A stretch of DNA of 64,000 nucleotides from Bacteroides sp. Lineage in GTDB: Bacteria; Bacteroidota; Bacteroidia; Bacteroidales; Bacteroidaceae. The notes beneath the pieces are model-generated. The model saw nothing but the letters and a program-made list of their open reading frames with translations, had not been told where the DNA came from and made no database searches. Within the stretch, counting starts at the first letter, position 1. Each line of letters begins with the position of its first letter. The DNA is taken from contig JAJQFD010000042.1 of the NCBI GenBank assembly GCA_021201335.1, positions 62,001 through 126,000 of the forward strand, in the 5' to 3' direction. A program made the position numbers and the translations under genes. Shown piece by piece: positions 9,685 to 19,155 of the stretch.

Positions 9685-11964
9685 TTATTTTGAAGCAGAA
9701 TGCTTAAACCAACTGTCGGGAATATCTTGAGGGGCCTCCCCATTCAAACTATATTGAAGTCTTAATGTGTAGCCTCCTCCACCTTCAACAAAGTCGAGCT
9801 TAAATGGATGAAGACCTTTCTTCATGGCAGCCTGACCGCTTTTTAATAGAGGAGAATGTAATCCGTCATTATCTACTACCAATTCATTATCTATATATAA
9901 AACTCCCCCATCATCGCAGGTAAAAAAGAAACTGTAAACCCCTGTCTCCGGCACATCCATATATCCGTCGAAGATTAATCCAAAAGCTTTGGTTTCTTTG
10001 GGAGATTTTATATTGGAAACGATAAAAGTTTCATCCGCAGTTTTTCCAACCAGGTCCTTTGAACCTTTAAAGTTACCATTCATAAAATTACAAGTCAATC
10101 CGGGTTTTGAATTAGCGTCTATAACCGCATCTTTCATGATACTGGGTTTAAAATTTAAGGTATAAATTTCACCTCTTGCACCACCCGAACTAAAAAGAGC
10201 CATTTTTAATGTGGTGGGAGTACTGATTGTGACAGGGGAAGACAACTCCGTGGAACTTGATTCCGGGACAGAACCGTCGAGTGTATACCGGATTTTCATT
10301 TCAGGAAGCGGACTCCTGGGCATAAACTGAGTAGAACCCACATACACATTTTCCATTGCAAAACCTTCAATATCGGGTAATCTGTATTTTATTCCAAAAG
10401 CATCCAATCGGGCAAAATGCTGCAAGAGTCTTTTATAAAAACCATCAAAATCGGTTGGATTATTTGTCCATACCCTTTCCGCTAACGCAAGCATACGCGG
10501 ATACATTTGAAATTCAGCCTGTGCTTCAGTAGGTATATATTCAGCCCATAGATTTGCCTGAGCTCCCAATATTAAATGTTTTTTATCTTGGGGTATATCC
10601 GGATATATAACATCCATCATATATACATTATAGGCACTTGTATTGGAGTTCACATAATCGAAATACATCGGATTGGTAGGAGTCATAATTACCCTATTAC
10701 CATTGTTTACGGCTTTTAACGAACCATCTTTTATCCATCCTCTCCAATACATAACAGCAACATCCGAATTGGTTCCTCCTTCAAGAATCTCATCCCAGGC
10801 TATGATTTTTTTTCCTTTTGATTCAAGAAAATCCTGCATTTCATGCACAAAGTAACTTTGCAATTTACTTACATCGGCCAGATTGTGTTTTTTCATGAAT
10901 TCTTTGCAATATTCTGATTTTTCCCAAGTTTCTTTATCCACCTCATCGGCTCCTATATGGACATATTCGGAGGGAAATAAATCAGCAATCTCACTAAGTA
11001 CATTTTTTGTAAATGCATAAACATCTTCTTTACACGGACAAATCGGTGTGAAAAAAAGCTCTCCCCACCCCGCTTCTCCATCCAATAAAAAAGGATAAGC
11101 TCTGATGGCAGCCATCATGTGTCCCGGCATATCAACCTCGGGGATGATCTCTATATGTCTTTCTTTCGCATATGCAATCACTTCTTTTATTTCATCCTGT
11201 GTATAGAAACCGCCATATACTGTCTTGCCATCTTTCTGGTGGATAAAACGCGGATCTATTTCAAAATTCGGATTCTCCTTTGATCTTTCAATACAAATAG
11301 AGTCATGTTTATTATCCAGTGTCCTCCAGGCTCCTACTGACGTCAGTTTAGGATATTGTTTTATCTCTATCCTCCATCCCTGATCATCCGTCAGATGCCA
11401 ATGCAGTTTATTGAATTTATAAAATGCCAGGCGATCAAGATGCTTTTTTACATAATCCAAATTAAAGAAATGCCGGGAAACATCCATATGTGTTCCTCTC
11501 CAATCAAAACCGGGAGCATCTTCTATTTTAAGATTGGGTAAAGAAACAGATCCCTGAACGTTTAAAGGTATAATTTGCCTCAACGTCTGAATGGCGTTAA
11601 ATGCTCCATGCCCGTCTTTGGCTGCAATAACAACTTTATCAGAGGCTATATCTAATTTATAGGCTTCTGCTGAAGGTAAGGTAGCATTATATTTGATCTC
11701 AATTCCTTTCTTTTTTATATTTTGGGAAATAGAGATTTCTTTTCCGAGAATACTTTGCAGTAATGACTGCAAATACTCAGCTTCGCTTCCAAACCTGGTA
11801 TGATCAGCAACCGCAATAACAATATCGCTGTTTAATTCAAAACTACCATTCATCATTTGCAGGTGGGTTGGAAGTGGAATGATGGGAGGCGGTGAATTTT
11901 CTATAGCCTGAATCTTCAAGAGACAGCTAACAAATAAAAGAACGGTTAATAGTTTTCTTTTCAT
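9685..11964 (-). CDS. Beta-N-acetylhexosaminidase, GH20, with C-terminal PA14 domain
   Basis: 759 residues with a Sec signal. A GH20b domain (about 25-150) is followed by the GH20 barrel (about 155-500), which holds the catalytic Asp-Glu pair in HIGADEVDKETW near residue 339 and the substrate-region motif WHLTDDQGWRIEI. An Fn3-like linker follows, then a PA14 module (about 625-750; TCDDGGVLYIDNELVVD). The enzyme releases terminal GlcNAc or GalNAc from glycans, probably in the periplasm or at the surface. It lies 67 bases after the sulfatase in the same direction, so the pair is probably co-transcribed and feeds the downstream SusC/D locus. Confidence 0.93.
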   Translation of the reverse strand: MKRKLLTVLLFVSCLLKIQAIENSPPPIIPLPTHLQMMNGSFELNSDIVIAVADHTRFGSEAEYLQSLLQSILGKEISISQNIKKKGIEIKYNATLPSAEAYKLDIASDKVVIAAKDGHGAFNAIQTLRQIIPLNVQGSVSLPNLKIEDAPGFDWRGTHMDVSRHFFNLDYVKKHLDRLAFYKFNKLHWHLTDDQGWRIEIKQYPKLTSVGAWRTLDNKHDSICIERSKENPNFEIDPRFIHQKDGKTVYGGFYTQDEIKEVIAYAKERHIEIIPEVDMPGHMMAAIRAYPFLLDGEAGWGELFFTPICPCKEDVYAFTKNVLSEIADLFPSEYVHIGADEVDKETWEKSEYCKEFMKKHNLADVSKLQSYFVHEMQDFLESKGKKIIAWDEILEGGTNSDVAVMYWRGWIKDGSLKAVNNGNRVIMTPTNPMYFDYVNSNTSAYNVYMMDVIYPDIPQDKKHLILGAQANLWAEYIPTEAQAEFQMYPRMLALAERVWTNNPTDFDGFYKRLLQHFARLDAFGIKYRLPDIEGFAMENVYVGSTQFMPRSPLPEMKIRYTLDGSVPESSSTELSSPVTISTPTTLKMALFSSGGARGEIYTLNFKPSIMKDAVIDANSKPGLTCNFMNGNFKGSKDLVGKTADETFIVSNIKSPKETKAFGLIFDGYMDVPETGVYSFFFTCDDGGVLYIDNELVVDNDGLHSPLLKSGQAAMKKGLHPFKLDFVEGGGGYTLRLQYSLNGEAPQDIPDSWFKHSASK

Positions 11965-12031
11965 AAATATATTTTTGCATGGTAATTGAATATCCCTGTT
12001 ACATACTGATTGGGATAATCTTCTGTATTTA

Positions 12032-13465
12032 TTATTTAAAATCCTTCGTTAGTCCGGGTTTACGTCGGCCACTGCCTTCGGTTTTCGTCAAATTATCACC
12101 CAGTTCTTTCCGCATGCCATCTGCTATTTGCATTAGTTTTGAAGCCACATCCGGGTATTGACTCAGAACATCATAACGTTCTCCCGGATCGCGGCGCAAG
12201 TCGTATAACTCACATTTTGTTACTTCCAGATTTTTAAGCATACCCGGTTGACCGTCATTTCCCGGCGTATAGGCGCCATAAGTAACATATGTATGGGGGA
12301 AAACAAGTTTAAACATACCATCTGTTACGGCTTCCAGGTCATTCTTCTTGTAATAATAAACAAATGACTCGCGCGGATTTGCATTTTCATCTCCTTTCAT
12401 TAACGGCAATAGGCTAACACCATCTATTTTATGCTTGGGCAGTGGTGCCCCGGTGATTTCAGCAAAAGTAGGAAAGAAGTCAATATTGGAACCTAACTTA
12501 TTACAGGTTGTTCCGGGAGCAATTTGTCCTTTCCAATACATAATACAAGGAATACGATTACCACCATCAAATGTTGTCGCTTTTGCTTCACGCAATCCTC
12601 CGGCCGATCCGGCATGGTTACCATAATTTGCCCAGGGACCATTATCCGAAGTTAATATCACAAGGGTGTTTTCTTCCAATCCCAGTTTTTGCAAAGTTTC
12701 CAGAATTTGTCCGACACTCCAGTCGATCTCCATCATTACGTCACCGTATAATCCCTGCTCGCTCTTTCCTTTAAACTTATCCGAAACGGCCAGCGGCACA
12801 TGGGGCATAGAATGGGCAAGATAGATGAAGAAGGGTTTATTCTTGTTTTTCTTTATAAAATTGATAGTACGATCTGTATAGTCTGTTGTAAATTTGCTTT
12901 GATCCGTGTTATACCCTACTATCTTATTTCCGTCATAAGTTGGTAAATCCGGAAAATTGAAAACATCTCCCTGCTGGGGATGGAAAGGCCACATATCATT
13001 CGAATAGGGTAGCCCATAATATTCGTCAAACCCATTTTGAAGTGGCATAAAAACCGGGGCATCACCCAAATGCCACTTCCCGAATACAGCCGTACTATAA
13101 CTCTTTTGTTTGAGTAACTCACCCATCGTCATTTCATCCGGATGAATTCCGTAATCAGAACCCGGTCCCGGTGCTCCGGCAAAACCGATTCGGTTTGGAT
13201 AACACCCCGTCAGTAATCCTGCTCTGGATGCACCGCTTATAGGTTGTGCGGCTAAGAAATGAGTAAAACGCATTCCTTCAGAAGCCATACGATCAATATT
13301 AGGCGTTTTATAACCTATAGCTCCGTTAAATGAGAAATCACCATAACCGGCGTCGTCCAGATTGATTAAAATGATATTGGTTTCTTTGTTGACGGCATAG
13401 CTACCAGTGGAAAAGATGCCGACTGTCCCTAATAGTAATAGCTTTTTTTTTATCCATTTTCTCAA
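12032..13465 (-). CDS. Sulfatase (S1 family, serine-type active site)
   Basis: 477 residues with an N-terminal signal. The alkaline-phosphatase-superfamily metal site begins at ILINLDDAGYGD. The formylglycine signature reads SGASRAGLLTG (about residues 78-88): the modified residue is serine, so maturation would depend on an anaerobic radical-SAM sulfatase-maturating enzyme, and the usual proline is alanine. FGKWHLG and LTSDNGPW motifs match the family. No maturase is encoded in this window. In the context of GH20 it could desulfate GlcNAc or GalNAc residues, but the sequence alone does not fix the substrate. Confidence 0.92.
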   Translation of the reverse strand: MRKWIKKKLLLLGTVGIFSTGSYAVNKETNIILINLDDAGYGDFSFNGAIGYKTPNIDRMASEGMRFTHFLAAQPISGASRAGLLTGCYPNRIGFAGAPGPGSDYGIHPDEMTMGELLKQKSYSTAVFGKWHLGDAPVFMPLQNGFDEYYGLPYSNDMWPFHPQQGDVFNFPDLPTYDGNKIVGYNTDQSKFTTDYTDRTINFIKKNKNKPFFIYLAHSMPHVPLAVSDKFKGKSEQGLYGDVMMEIDWSVGQILETLQKLGLEENTLVILTSDNGPWANYGNHAGSAGGLREAKATTFDGGNRIPCIMYWKGQIAPGTTCNKLGSNIDFFPTFAEITGAPLPKHKIDGVSLLPLMKGDENANPRESFVYYYKKNDLEAVTDGMFKLVFPHTYVTYGAYTPGNDGQPGMLKNLEVTKCELYDLRRDPGERYDVLSQYPDVASKLMQIADGMRKELGDNLTKTEGSGRRKPGLTKDFK

Positions 13466-14196
13466 TAAGTTAATTGTTTTAGGCTTTTATTTCAATGATA
13501 AAATATATAAATAGATTGATACTGTTTTTTTACTGTTGCTTATTATGGAAAGCAATTTTTTAAAATACATTTCATAGCTAATTTTTGATTTTTAGATTAA
13601 AGTTTATTTTCAGATCATTAAGATTTTGAACAAAGCTAACTTATTTCATTACACTAAGTTGCTAATTTGCAGCTCAATAGATTTAGTCTAATGGATTTAT
13701 CTGATGGTTCTGTAAAAACGATAGACCAAAGAATTCAGTTTGCATTCCGTTCTTTCAGAACGCTATCTGAATTCTTTATTACCCAGGGTTGCGCTCGCGT
13801 TGCTCGCTGACCCTAACAAAATATGTCAGGCTTACGGCTTTCGCCCGTTTCTGTAAATGTGATAACATAAATTAATTTTGCTGAAAGGCTCAAGTTCAAT
13901 TATTCCCAAATGATCTTTTAGGTAATCGATTGATTCATACCTTTAACGCCTTCATTAGTTTAGACACATCAACTTTATTTTTCCCTAGTGCAAGATACCT
14001 TTTTTAAATATAAAACTCTTCTAAGTTTTTCATTTTTTTGTCTTTCCTTAGTAATATAATTAATGAATTGCAGAGACAGAGGTATAACCCATAGTACAGT
14101 GGGTAGGGTAGTTTTAGAAAAAAAACATTTCGCAGCATGAATTCCTCCCCAAACAATATTTTCTTGATACTCATATTGAGTCCATTCTTTTTTTAT
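13466..14196. other. Gene-free gap with hairpin-forming repeat
   Basis: No open frame of interest. GAATTCAG near 13731 pairs with CTGAATTC near 13768. Next, ACCCAGGGTTG (13781) and CTGACCCTAA (13807) with a TGTCAGGCTTACGGCTTT tail resemble the right arm of the element at 38580-38700. Confidence 0.5.
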
Positions 14197-14841
14197 TTAA
14201 GAAGTTAGTTTACTTATAAAACGAGTTAATAATTTATTGACATAAAATAATGTTATGACTAACAATGGAATACACAATATGAGTAAACCGATCATCAACT
14301 TTCCTAAAAGAGGAGTTGCAAATCCTCTTTTAGTGTAATTAAAAACTTTATCATTATTAATTATCAGGCCATAAGTAGGTACAATTTTTACCTCTTCTGT
14401 CTTTTTTAAAATATACTTACCTTTATGTGGTTTGTTTTCTGCATTGTCGACAATTAAGTATGGATAAGTTTCAGAATTCTTATTTTTATAAAATTCAATA
14501 TGAGTTCCTTCACTAAATTTTTCGCCTTCCGTTATCTTCCTGTTCCCCAACAAGAAATGACGTAGTAATGAATAATTTAGAATTCTCCATTCCTGGGCAT
14601 AGATTATAGAGTCCCCCTTTAACTTAAAATTCATAATATACCACGTCCAGGAAGAAGTAGGTGTAACATCAACTTTAAAATTTTCAATAACCCCTGATTG
14701 CTTTTCCAGGGAATCATTTTTATAATTTACCGAGTAACAAACGATTACAGTACTTATAACATATATGATACACAAGATAAAAATAGGTAACCAATATTTA
14801 TACAGAAAAGAAAAAGAGTCTACTACCTTTGAATACTTCAT
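14197..14841 (-). CDS. Hypothetical membrane protein, two transmembrane helices
   Basis: 214 residues that I do not recognise. There is one helix near the N-terminus (about 17-36), a soluble region of about 130 residues with beta character, and a second helix (about 180-200) before a basic tail. The layout resembles DUF3592-like proteins, but the match is not good enough to name. A TATATTTG -7 box at 14870-14877 sits just upstream. It stands alone between repeat-rich intergenic regions. Confidence 0.7.
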   Translation of the reverse strand: MKYSKVVDSFSFLYKYWLPIFILCIIYVISTVIVCYSVNYKNDSLEKQSGVIENFKVDVTPTSSWTWYIMNFKLKGDSIIYAQEWRILNYSLLRHFLLGNRKITEGEKFSEGTHIEFYKNKNSETYPYLIVDNAENKPHKGKYILKKTEEVKIVPTYGLIINNDKVFNYTKRGFATPLLGKLMIGLLILCIPLLVITLFYVNKLLTRFISKLTS

Positions 14842-15242
14842 GTTTAATGGATATTTTAAGTATTTTGCTCAAATATACCTACTTTTGCTATTACTTCCAT
14901 CTCTTCTGTTTCCAGTTCGGGAAGATCGTTCATAAAATCATGCTTTTCTTCTGGAACCAACTTCGTCTAAACTCCATGTTGTATGCAATATTGATGGGGT
15001 ATTCACAGATTTTGAGCTAACAAAAATATCCGTCCATGATATACATTATCTCAAAGAATATCTAAATCGAATATAACAACGGTAGATGTTGGCAAACCCA
15101 GGCTTCTCCCATTATAAAATCATATAAAAAGAAGAAAGAATTCCTTAACTTTTTTCAAAAAAATGTTTATTTTTCAATTCATTTGTAATGAAAACTCAAT
15201 CTTTACGTGTATATTTAATGCTCTATTTTTAAAAATAACATT
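14842..15242. other. Divergent intergenic gap
   Basis: About 400 bases between the membrane protein and the DUF2807 gene. Apart from the minus-strand -7 box at 14870-14877 I see no gene or clear motif. Confidence 0.5.
14870..14877 (-). promoter_or_regulatory. -7 box of the membrane protein gene at 14841
   Basis: TATATTTG on the minus strand, 28 bases before the ATG, matches the Bacteroidetes TAnnTTTG consensus. No clear -33 box was identified. Confidence 0.5.
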
Positions 15243-15946
15243 ATGACGAAAAATTTATTTTTTACATTTATCTTATTCGCTGTTTCCATCACAACATTGC
15301 ATGCACAAGGAAACATGTATTCTGAGGAACGTTCTGTAAATGGGTTTACCAAGATTAGCGCATCAAATGCGATTGACCTTTACATTACAGAAGGAACGTC
15401 GAAAAAATAACTGTTGAAACCAATTATGCAGAAGTATTGCCTCTTATACAAACGGAGGTGAAGAGTGGAGAATTAAGAGTTTCTTTAAAAAAGGAAAACA
15501 GACCCAAGTATAAAAGTCTGAAGATGAAAGTACATGTTCAGGCTAGTAAACTGACAGAAATTAATGCTACTTCTGCTGCCGACATTTACAGTGTAGGGGT
15601 TTTAACAACAGATGATATTAAGTTGTCTGCCACAAGCGGAGCAGATATTAATTTACAACTTACAGCCCGTAATATATCCTGCTCTTCTACATCTGGCAGC
15701 GATATTAAATTGAAGGGAACAGCTACTTCTGCCAGAGTCAACGCAAGCAGTGGAGCAGATATTGATATGAAAGAAATGATTGTTGAAAATGTAACTGCTT
15801 CTGCTACTTCAGGAAGTGACATTGATCTTCATGTTACAGGCGATTTAAAAGCAAGTGCTACAAGTGGATCTGACATTACTTATAGAGGAAATCCTCAAAA
15901 TGTAGATCAAAATCGAAGTAGTGGTGGTAGTATAAAAAAGAAATAA
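15243..15946 (+). pseudogene. Head GIN domain (DUF2807) protein, frameshifted
   Basis: The gene opens at ATG 15243 with a Sec signal ending LHAQG and runs to a stop at 15408-15410; the rest continues in another frame to 15946. Adding one base to the A6 run at 15402-15407 joins TEGTSKK to ITVETNYAEV and restores about 234 residues. The body is a beta-helical DUF2807 domain with repeated TSGSDI/TSGADI turns roughly every 17-20 residues. Proteins of this type are exported and of unknown role in Bacteroidetes. The break could be a sequencing indel. Confidence 0.8.
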
Positions 15947-16158
15947 TTCTTCAGCGACATAAAGGGGGTTCCCCTTAAAATAGACAAATTGTCGAACAAT
16001 TGCAAAATTTAATGTCTTTTTGATGTAAAATTAACAAATTTACCAATTCGGACTTTTCACAAAAAGCCCCGATGAGTAGTTAAAAAACAGTTAAAACCAC
16101 CCTATTTACACTGAAAAGGCACTTTTTGAAAGCATGAAAACTTTCTTTTGAGAAACTC

Positions 16159-16260
16159 CGCGGCTCAAGTTTCGGAAACGCGCGGCTCAAGTTGCGAAAG
16201 TTGAGCCGCGGCTTGTCGAAACTTGAGCCGCGCGCTTTCTGCAACGCGCGGCTCAAGTTG
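16159..16260. repeat. Inverted cluster of the TTGAGCCGCG core
   Basis: Five copies of a 10-12 base core: CGCGGCTCAAG at 16159 and 16181, its reverse complement TTGAGCCGCG at 16201 and 16223, and the direct form again at 16247. The opposite orientations can fold into GC-rich hairpins in otherwise AT-rich DNA. The core is shared with the 34271-34380 array. Confidence 0.8.
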
Positions 16261-16719
16261 CCGAAGCTTCACCTTCCTTTCTCTTTTAATAAGCTGGTTG
16301 CTCCAGAATGATGAAACAAATAAATCTGTGTTTTAGACAGGAATTCTTTCTGATCCTGATTAAATCGTTTGTTCATTCATCAACTTAAGCGCTTGAATTA
16401 CTGAAGAGTGTTTTTATATCTCTGAAATTGCTTTCTTTCTGAATTTCTCTAATACCATTTCCTTGCGTTTTTAATCACTCTCCCCATTTTCGGGACACAC
16501 AAGAAAATCTGAGAGCATTCAGTTATCAGATTGTCAAAATGACAATTCCGGATTTGCGGATTCATTTGCTTTGGCGTTATCAGGGATTTAACGTTCCACG
16601 GTAAGTTATAAGTTTGATCTTATCCGGTTTATTTGTAAAATTTTCCACCTGTCTCTCTTCTCCCTTTTTATATGCGAAAAAGTATTTCATTTATTTCTTT
16701 ATTTAAAAAAATAAACACG

Positions 16720-16727
16720 TATATTTG
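16720..16727 (+). promoter_or_regulatory. -7 box of the small gene at 16866
   Basis: TATATTTG matches TAnnTTTG. Transcription should start near 16733, giving a leader of about 130 bases. Confidence 0.55.
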
Positions 16728-16865
16728 TACCCACTCCAAAATTTCAAAAATGGGTTGATTGCAGGGAGTGGCTTTTGAGATTGGCGTTTTAGCTGTCAAG
16801 CTTTACGCCCCTTTGTTTTATTAATAGCTGATACAGGAAACCATCAGCACAACACAATTCAAAAA

Positions 16866-17237
16866 ATGAAAAACAGTTTAGAGTTTCCGTCTACTAACCC
16901 TATCGGTCGTGTTTTTAACGATTTTCTAAATGGGATACCTTTATTGAGCGTTTACGGTCAACAAGGTCACATAGTTGAGGAAAGTGAAGAGGGTGCAACT
17001 ATTTGTCTGGGAGATGATATCCTGGAGATTATTGATGACGGATTCTCCGTAAATTACAAAACAACCTCCAATGATGTTTACATGGAAATGCTGGAATTTG
17101 TAACGGCAAACATGGAGTACACAGAAACTCTGGGTGATAGCATTATCCTGGAACATCCATCAGGGGTCGAAATTTATTTTAGTCAGAAAGAAAACGGTTT
17201 GTCCGAGTTCTTATGTTCCCGAACTGCCGGAAAATAA
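16866..17237 (+). CDS. Hypothetical protein with long 5' leader
   Basis: 123 residues, acidic, no signal peptide or membrane segment, no family recognised. A TATATTTG -7 box at 16720-16727 lies about 139 bases before the start, so the mRNA would have a long leader containing complementary segments (CCACTCC near 16730 and GGAGTGG near 16765). A strong terminator hairpin follows at 17242-17276. Being an isolated cistron with its own promoter, leader and terminator supports a real gene. Confidence 0.75.
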   Translation: MKNSLEFPSTNPIGRVFNDFLNGIPLLSVYGQQGHIVEESEEGATICLGDDILEIIDDGFSVNYKTTSNDVYMEMLEFVTANMEYTETLGDSIILEHPSGVEIYFSQKENGLSEFLCSRTAGK

Positions 17238-17241
17238 TAAA

Positions 17242-17276
17242 AAAGAGAAACAGCTGAAATTCAGCTGTTTCTCTTT
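17242..17276. terminator. Bidirectional terminator between convergent genes
   Basis: AAAGAGAAACAGCTGA (17242-17257) pairs perfectly with TCAGCTGTTTCTCTTT (17261-17276) around a 3-base loop, flanked by A and T runs on the two sides. It can end transcripts from both 16866-17237 and 17294-18718. Confidence 0.9.
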
Positions 17277-17293
17277 TTTATATAAATTCACTT

Positions 17294-18718
17294 CTACCTG
17301 TTGATTCGCTGTAAATTCTGCTGTGCGGCACCTACGCCTTTGCGAGCTGCCTCTTGAAATAATATTTTTGCTCGTTCTGTTTGTCCCTGGTTCCAGTAAT
17401 ATACTCCCATATTATTCATATATTCCGGAGTAGTGGTATCTGCCTTCAAAAGATACTGTTGTGCTTTCACATAGTCTTTCGCTGAAAGTGCGGCTGCTGC
17501 AGCATTCAAATTGGCAACTTTATTATCGGGGAACATTTTTACAGCTACATCAAACACCTCTACAAATTCTCTGCTGCCGGGCTCGTATGTATCAGCTAAT
17601 CTGAACATTTCTTCCTGACTTAACTGACGCGGACGTGTTCTGAATAAAGCTTTGGATTCTTCTACAGTAAATGCACGGACCATATATTCCACCTTAACAA
17701 TTACCTTACGCAATTTTGGATATATTTCGGTTAGAATTTGCCGGTAAGGAGCTCCATTTCTAAATCTCTTAATTGCGTCTTTCCGATAGTTTGCATCCGT
17801 ACTACTCTGAATGATTTCCAATAACTGATTCTTACTATCTAAGGTCGATTCTTCTAATGCTTTTTCTAAACCTTGCCAGTTTTCGCCCCCATATTCCACT
17901 TCATAAATGTTTGAAGGGAAATTAGCTCTACTTTGCAAATAAGACCTGAAACTTTCGGCCCTCCCTTTCGATAAGTTCTCATTATGCGCTATTCCTCCTT
18001 CCGGAGAAGCATAACCTATCATATAAATACGATTGACAGTAAGATTTTTATCGGACTCAATTTCCCTGAGAGCAGTTTCAATCTTTGAAAGTTCTGCCGG
18101 GTTACTCATATAATCCGGCCTGATTTCTGTTCGGTTAACCGGAAAATCCAGAAATGCATCCCAACTGTCCGTACGGGTTTTAATTGTTTCTACTTCAGGT
18201 TGTGTATAAACCACGAGTGGTGGCATCGGTTGCAAATATTTAGCAACCGGCACGGTATTGGTTGCTTCTTCATGTCCTCCACATCCGCAATATAATTCAT
18301 TTACATCCAGAAATACATCACTCATCCAGTTTGCAAATGGCACGGTTTCTGTATACAAAAATTCTTTTTTATTACTGTCACTTAATTTTATTATTTCCCT
18401 GTAAGGAACCGGCTCTACATTTTCTAAGGCGAGATCTCTTTCGTATGCTTTTTGGCGGGTTGTACCATTAATCAGAATTTTCTGCAATTCCTGTTTCATT
18501 CCCCCACTCATTAAAACCGGAGTAAGAGTTAAAGAACGATTCCGGTCCAACTCAAATTGAGTCAAGTCAACTCTTAAGTCGACATACAATAGATCTCCTC
18601 TGCGTTCCAGATTACCGGACAAAGCAGGAGAATAGCTCGTAGTGTCTTGCTGCCCCATAGCAGATATTGTTATGCAAAGCAATCCAATAAATACAGCAAT
18701 ATTTTTTCTTTTTCTCAT
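17294..18718 (-). CDS. DUF3868-type outer membrane protein with OmpA-like and TPR regions
   Basis: The start at 18718 (MRKRKNIAVFIG) gives a clean Sec signal; a longer frame to 18757 lacks one. After a DUF3868-like N-terminal beta domain (about 25-190, with a CGCGG segment) comes an OmpA-like stretch containing MIGYASPEGG and NLSKGRAES (about 235-290), then tetratricopeptide-like repeats (about 375-470). DUF3868 proteins in Bacteroides often accompany fimbrial or surface-structure genes, but no fimbrillin gene is visible nearby. It converges on the small gene at 16866 and shares the terminator between them. Confidence 0.8.
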   Translation of the reverse strand: MRKRKNIAVFIGLLCITISAMGQQDTTSYSPALSGNLERRGDLLYVDLRVDLTQFELDRNRSLTLTPVLMSGGMKQELQKILINGTTRQKAYERDLALENVEPVPYREIIKLSDSNKKEFLYTETVPFANWMSDVFLDVNELYCGCGGHEEATNTVPVAKYLQPMPPLVVYTQPEVETIKTRTDSWDAFLDFPVNRTEIRPDYMSNPAELSKIETALREIESDKNLTVNRIYMIGYASPEGGIAHNENLSKGRAESFRSYLQSRANFPSNIYEVEYGGENWQGLEKALEESTLDSKNQLLEIIQSSTDANYRKDAIKRFRNGAPYRQILTEIYPKLRKVIVKVEYMVRAFTVEESKALFRTRPRQLSQEEMFRLADTYEPGSREFVEVFDVAVKMFPDNKVANLNAAAAALSAKDYVKAQQYLLKADTTTPEYMNNMGVYYWNQGQTERAKILFQEAARKGVGAAQQNLQRINR

Positions 18719-19155
18719 CCTATAATTTATTTTACTTAAAACACATATATAAATCAAGCTAATTTGTTGGTATCCAATAGGTTTTTGCTTTTCTGTTTCA
18801 ATGAAGGATCACACACTGGATAATTATACTTATCTATGCTCAAACATGTATTATCCAACACCTTCCCTAAAAAGCGCAGACCGGAAAAAGACATCTTCTC
18901 ATTGCTTTATTGTTAAAATATTTACTGAAAGTGAATAAGAGGTATAATGACCAGTAATGCCACCATTAAGAACAAGATTCAAATTAAAAATGTTTAAATA
19001 AAAAAAACATAAATAGCCAAGAGAGGTTATCTAGCTTACTGTATATCTATAATAAAAAGGAGTCTGCAAAAGGCTATTTTTACCTATTTAAGATATTCAG
19101 AAAGCATTTTTAAAAGATTTATAATTACTTTTGTTAAATCACAATAAACCAGAAA
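18719..19155. other. Divergent intergenic gap
   Basis: About 440 bases with no gene; only the phosphatase promoter box at 19126-19133 is recognisable. Confidence 0.5.
19126..19133 (+). promoter_or_regulatory. -7 box of the tyrosine phosphatase gene
   Basis: TACTTTTG, 23 bases before ATG 19156, fits TAnnTTTG and supports this start rather than the internal ATG at 19382. Confidence 0.55.

Larger units (their letters stand above)
15947..16865. other. Repeat-containing gap
   Basis: Over 900 bases without a credible gene. It contains the TTGAGCCGCGCG cluster at 16159-16260, an A/T-rich flank resembling that at 34380-34500, and the promoter plus leader of the gene at 16866. Confidence 0.6.
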
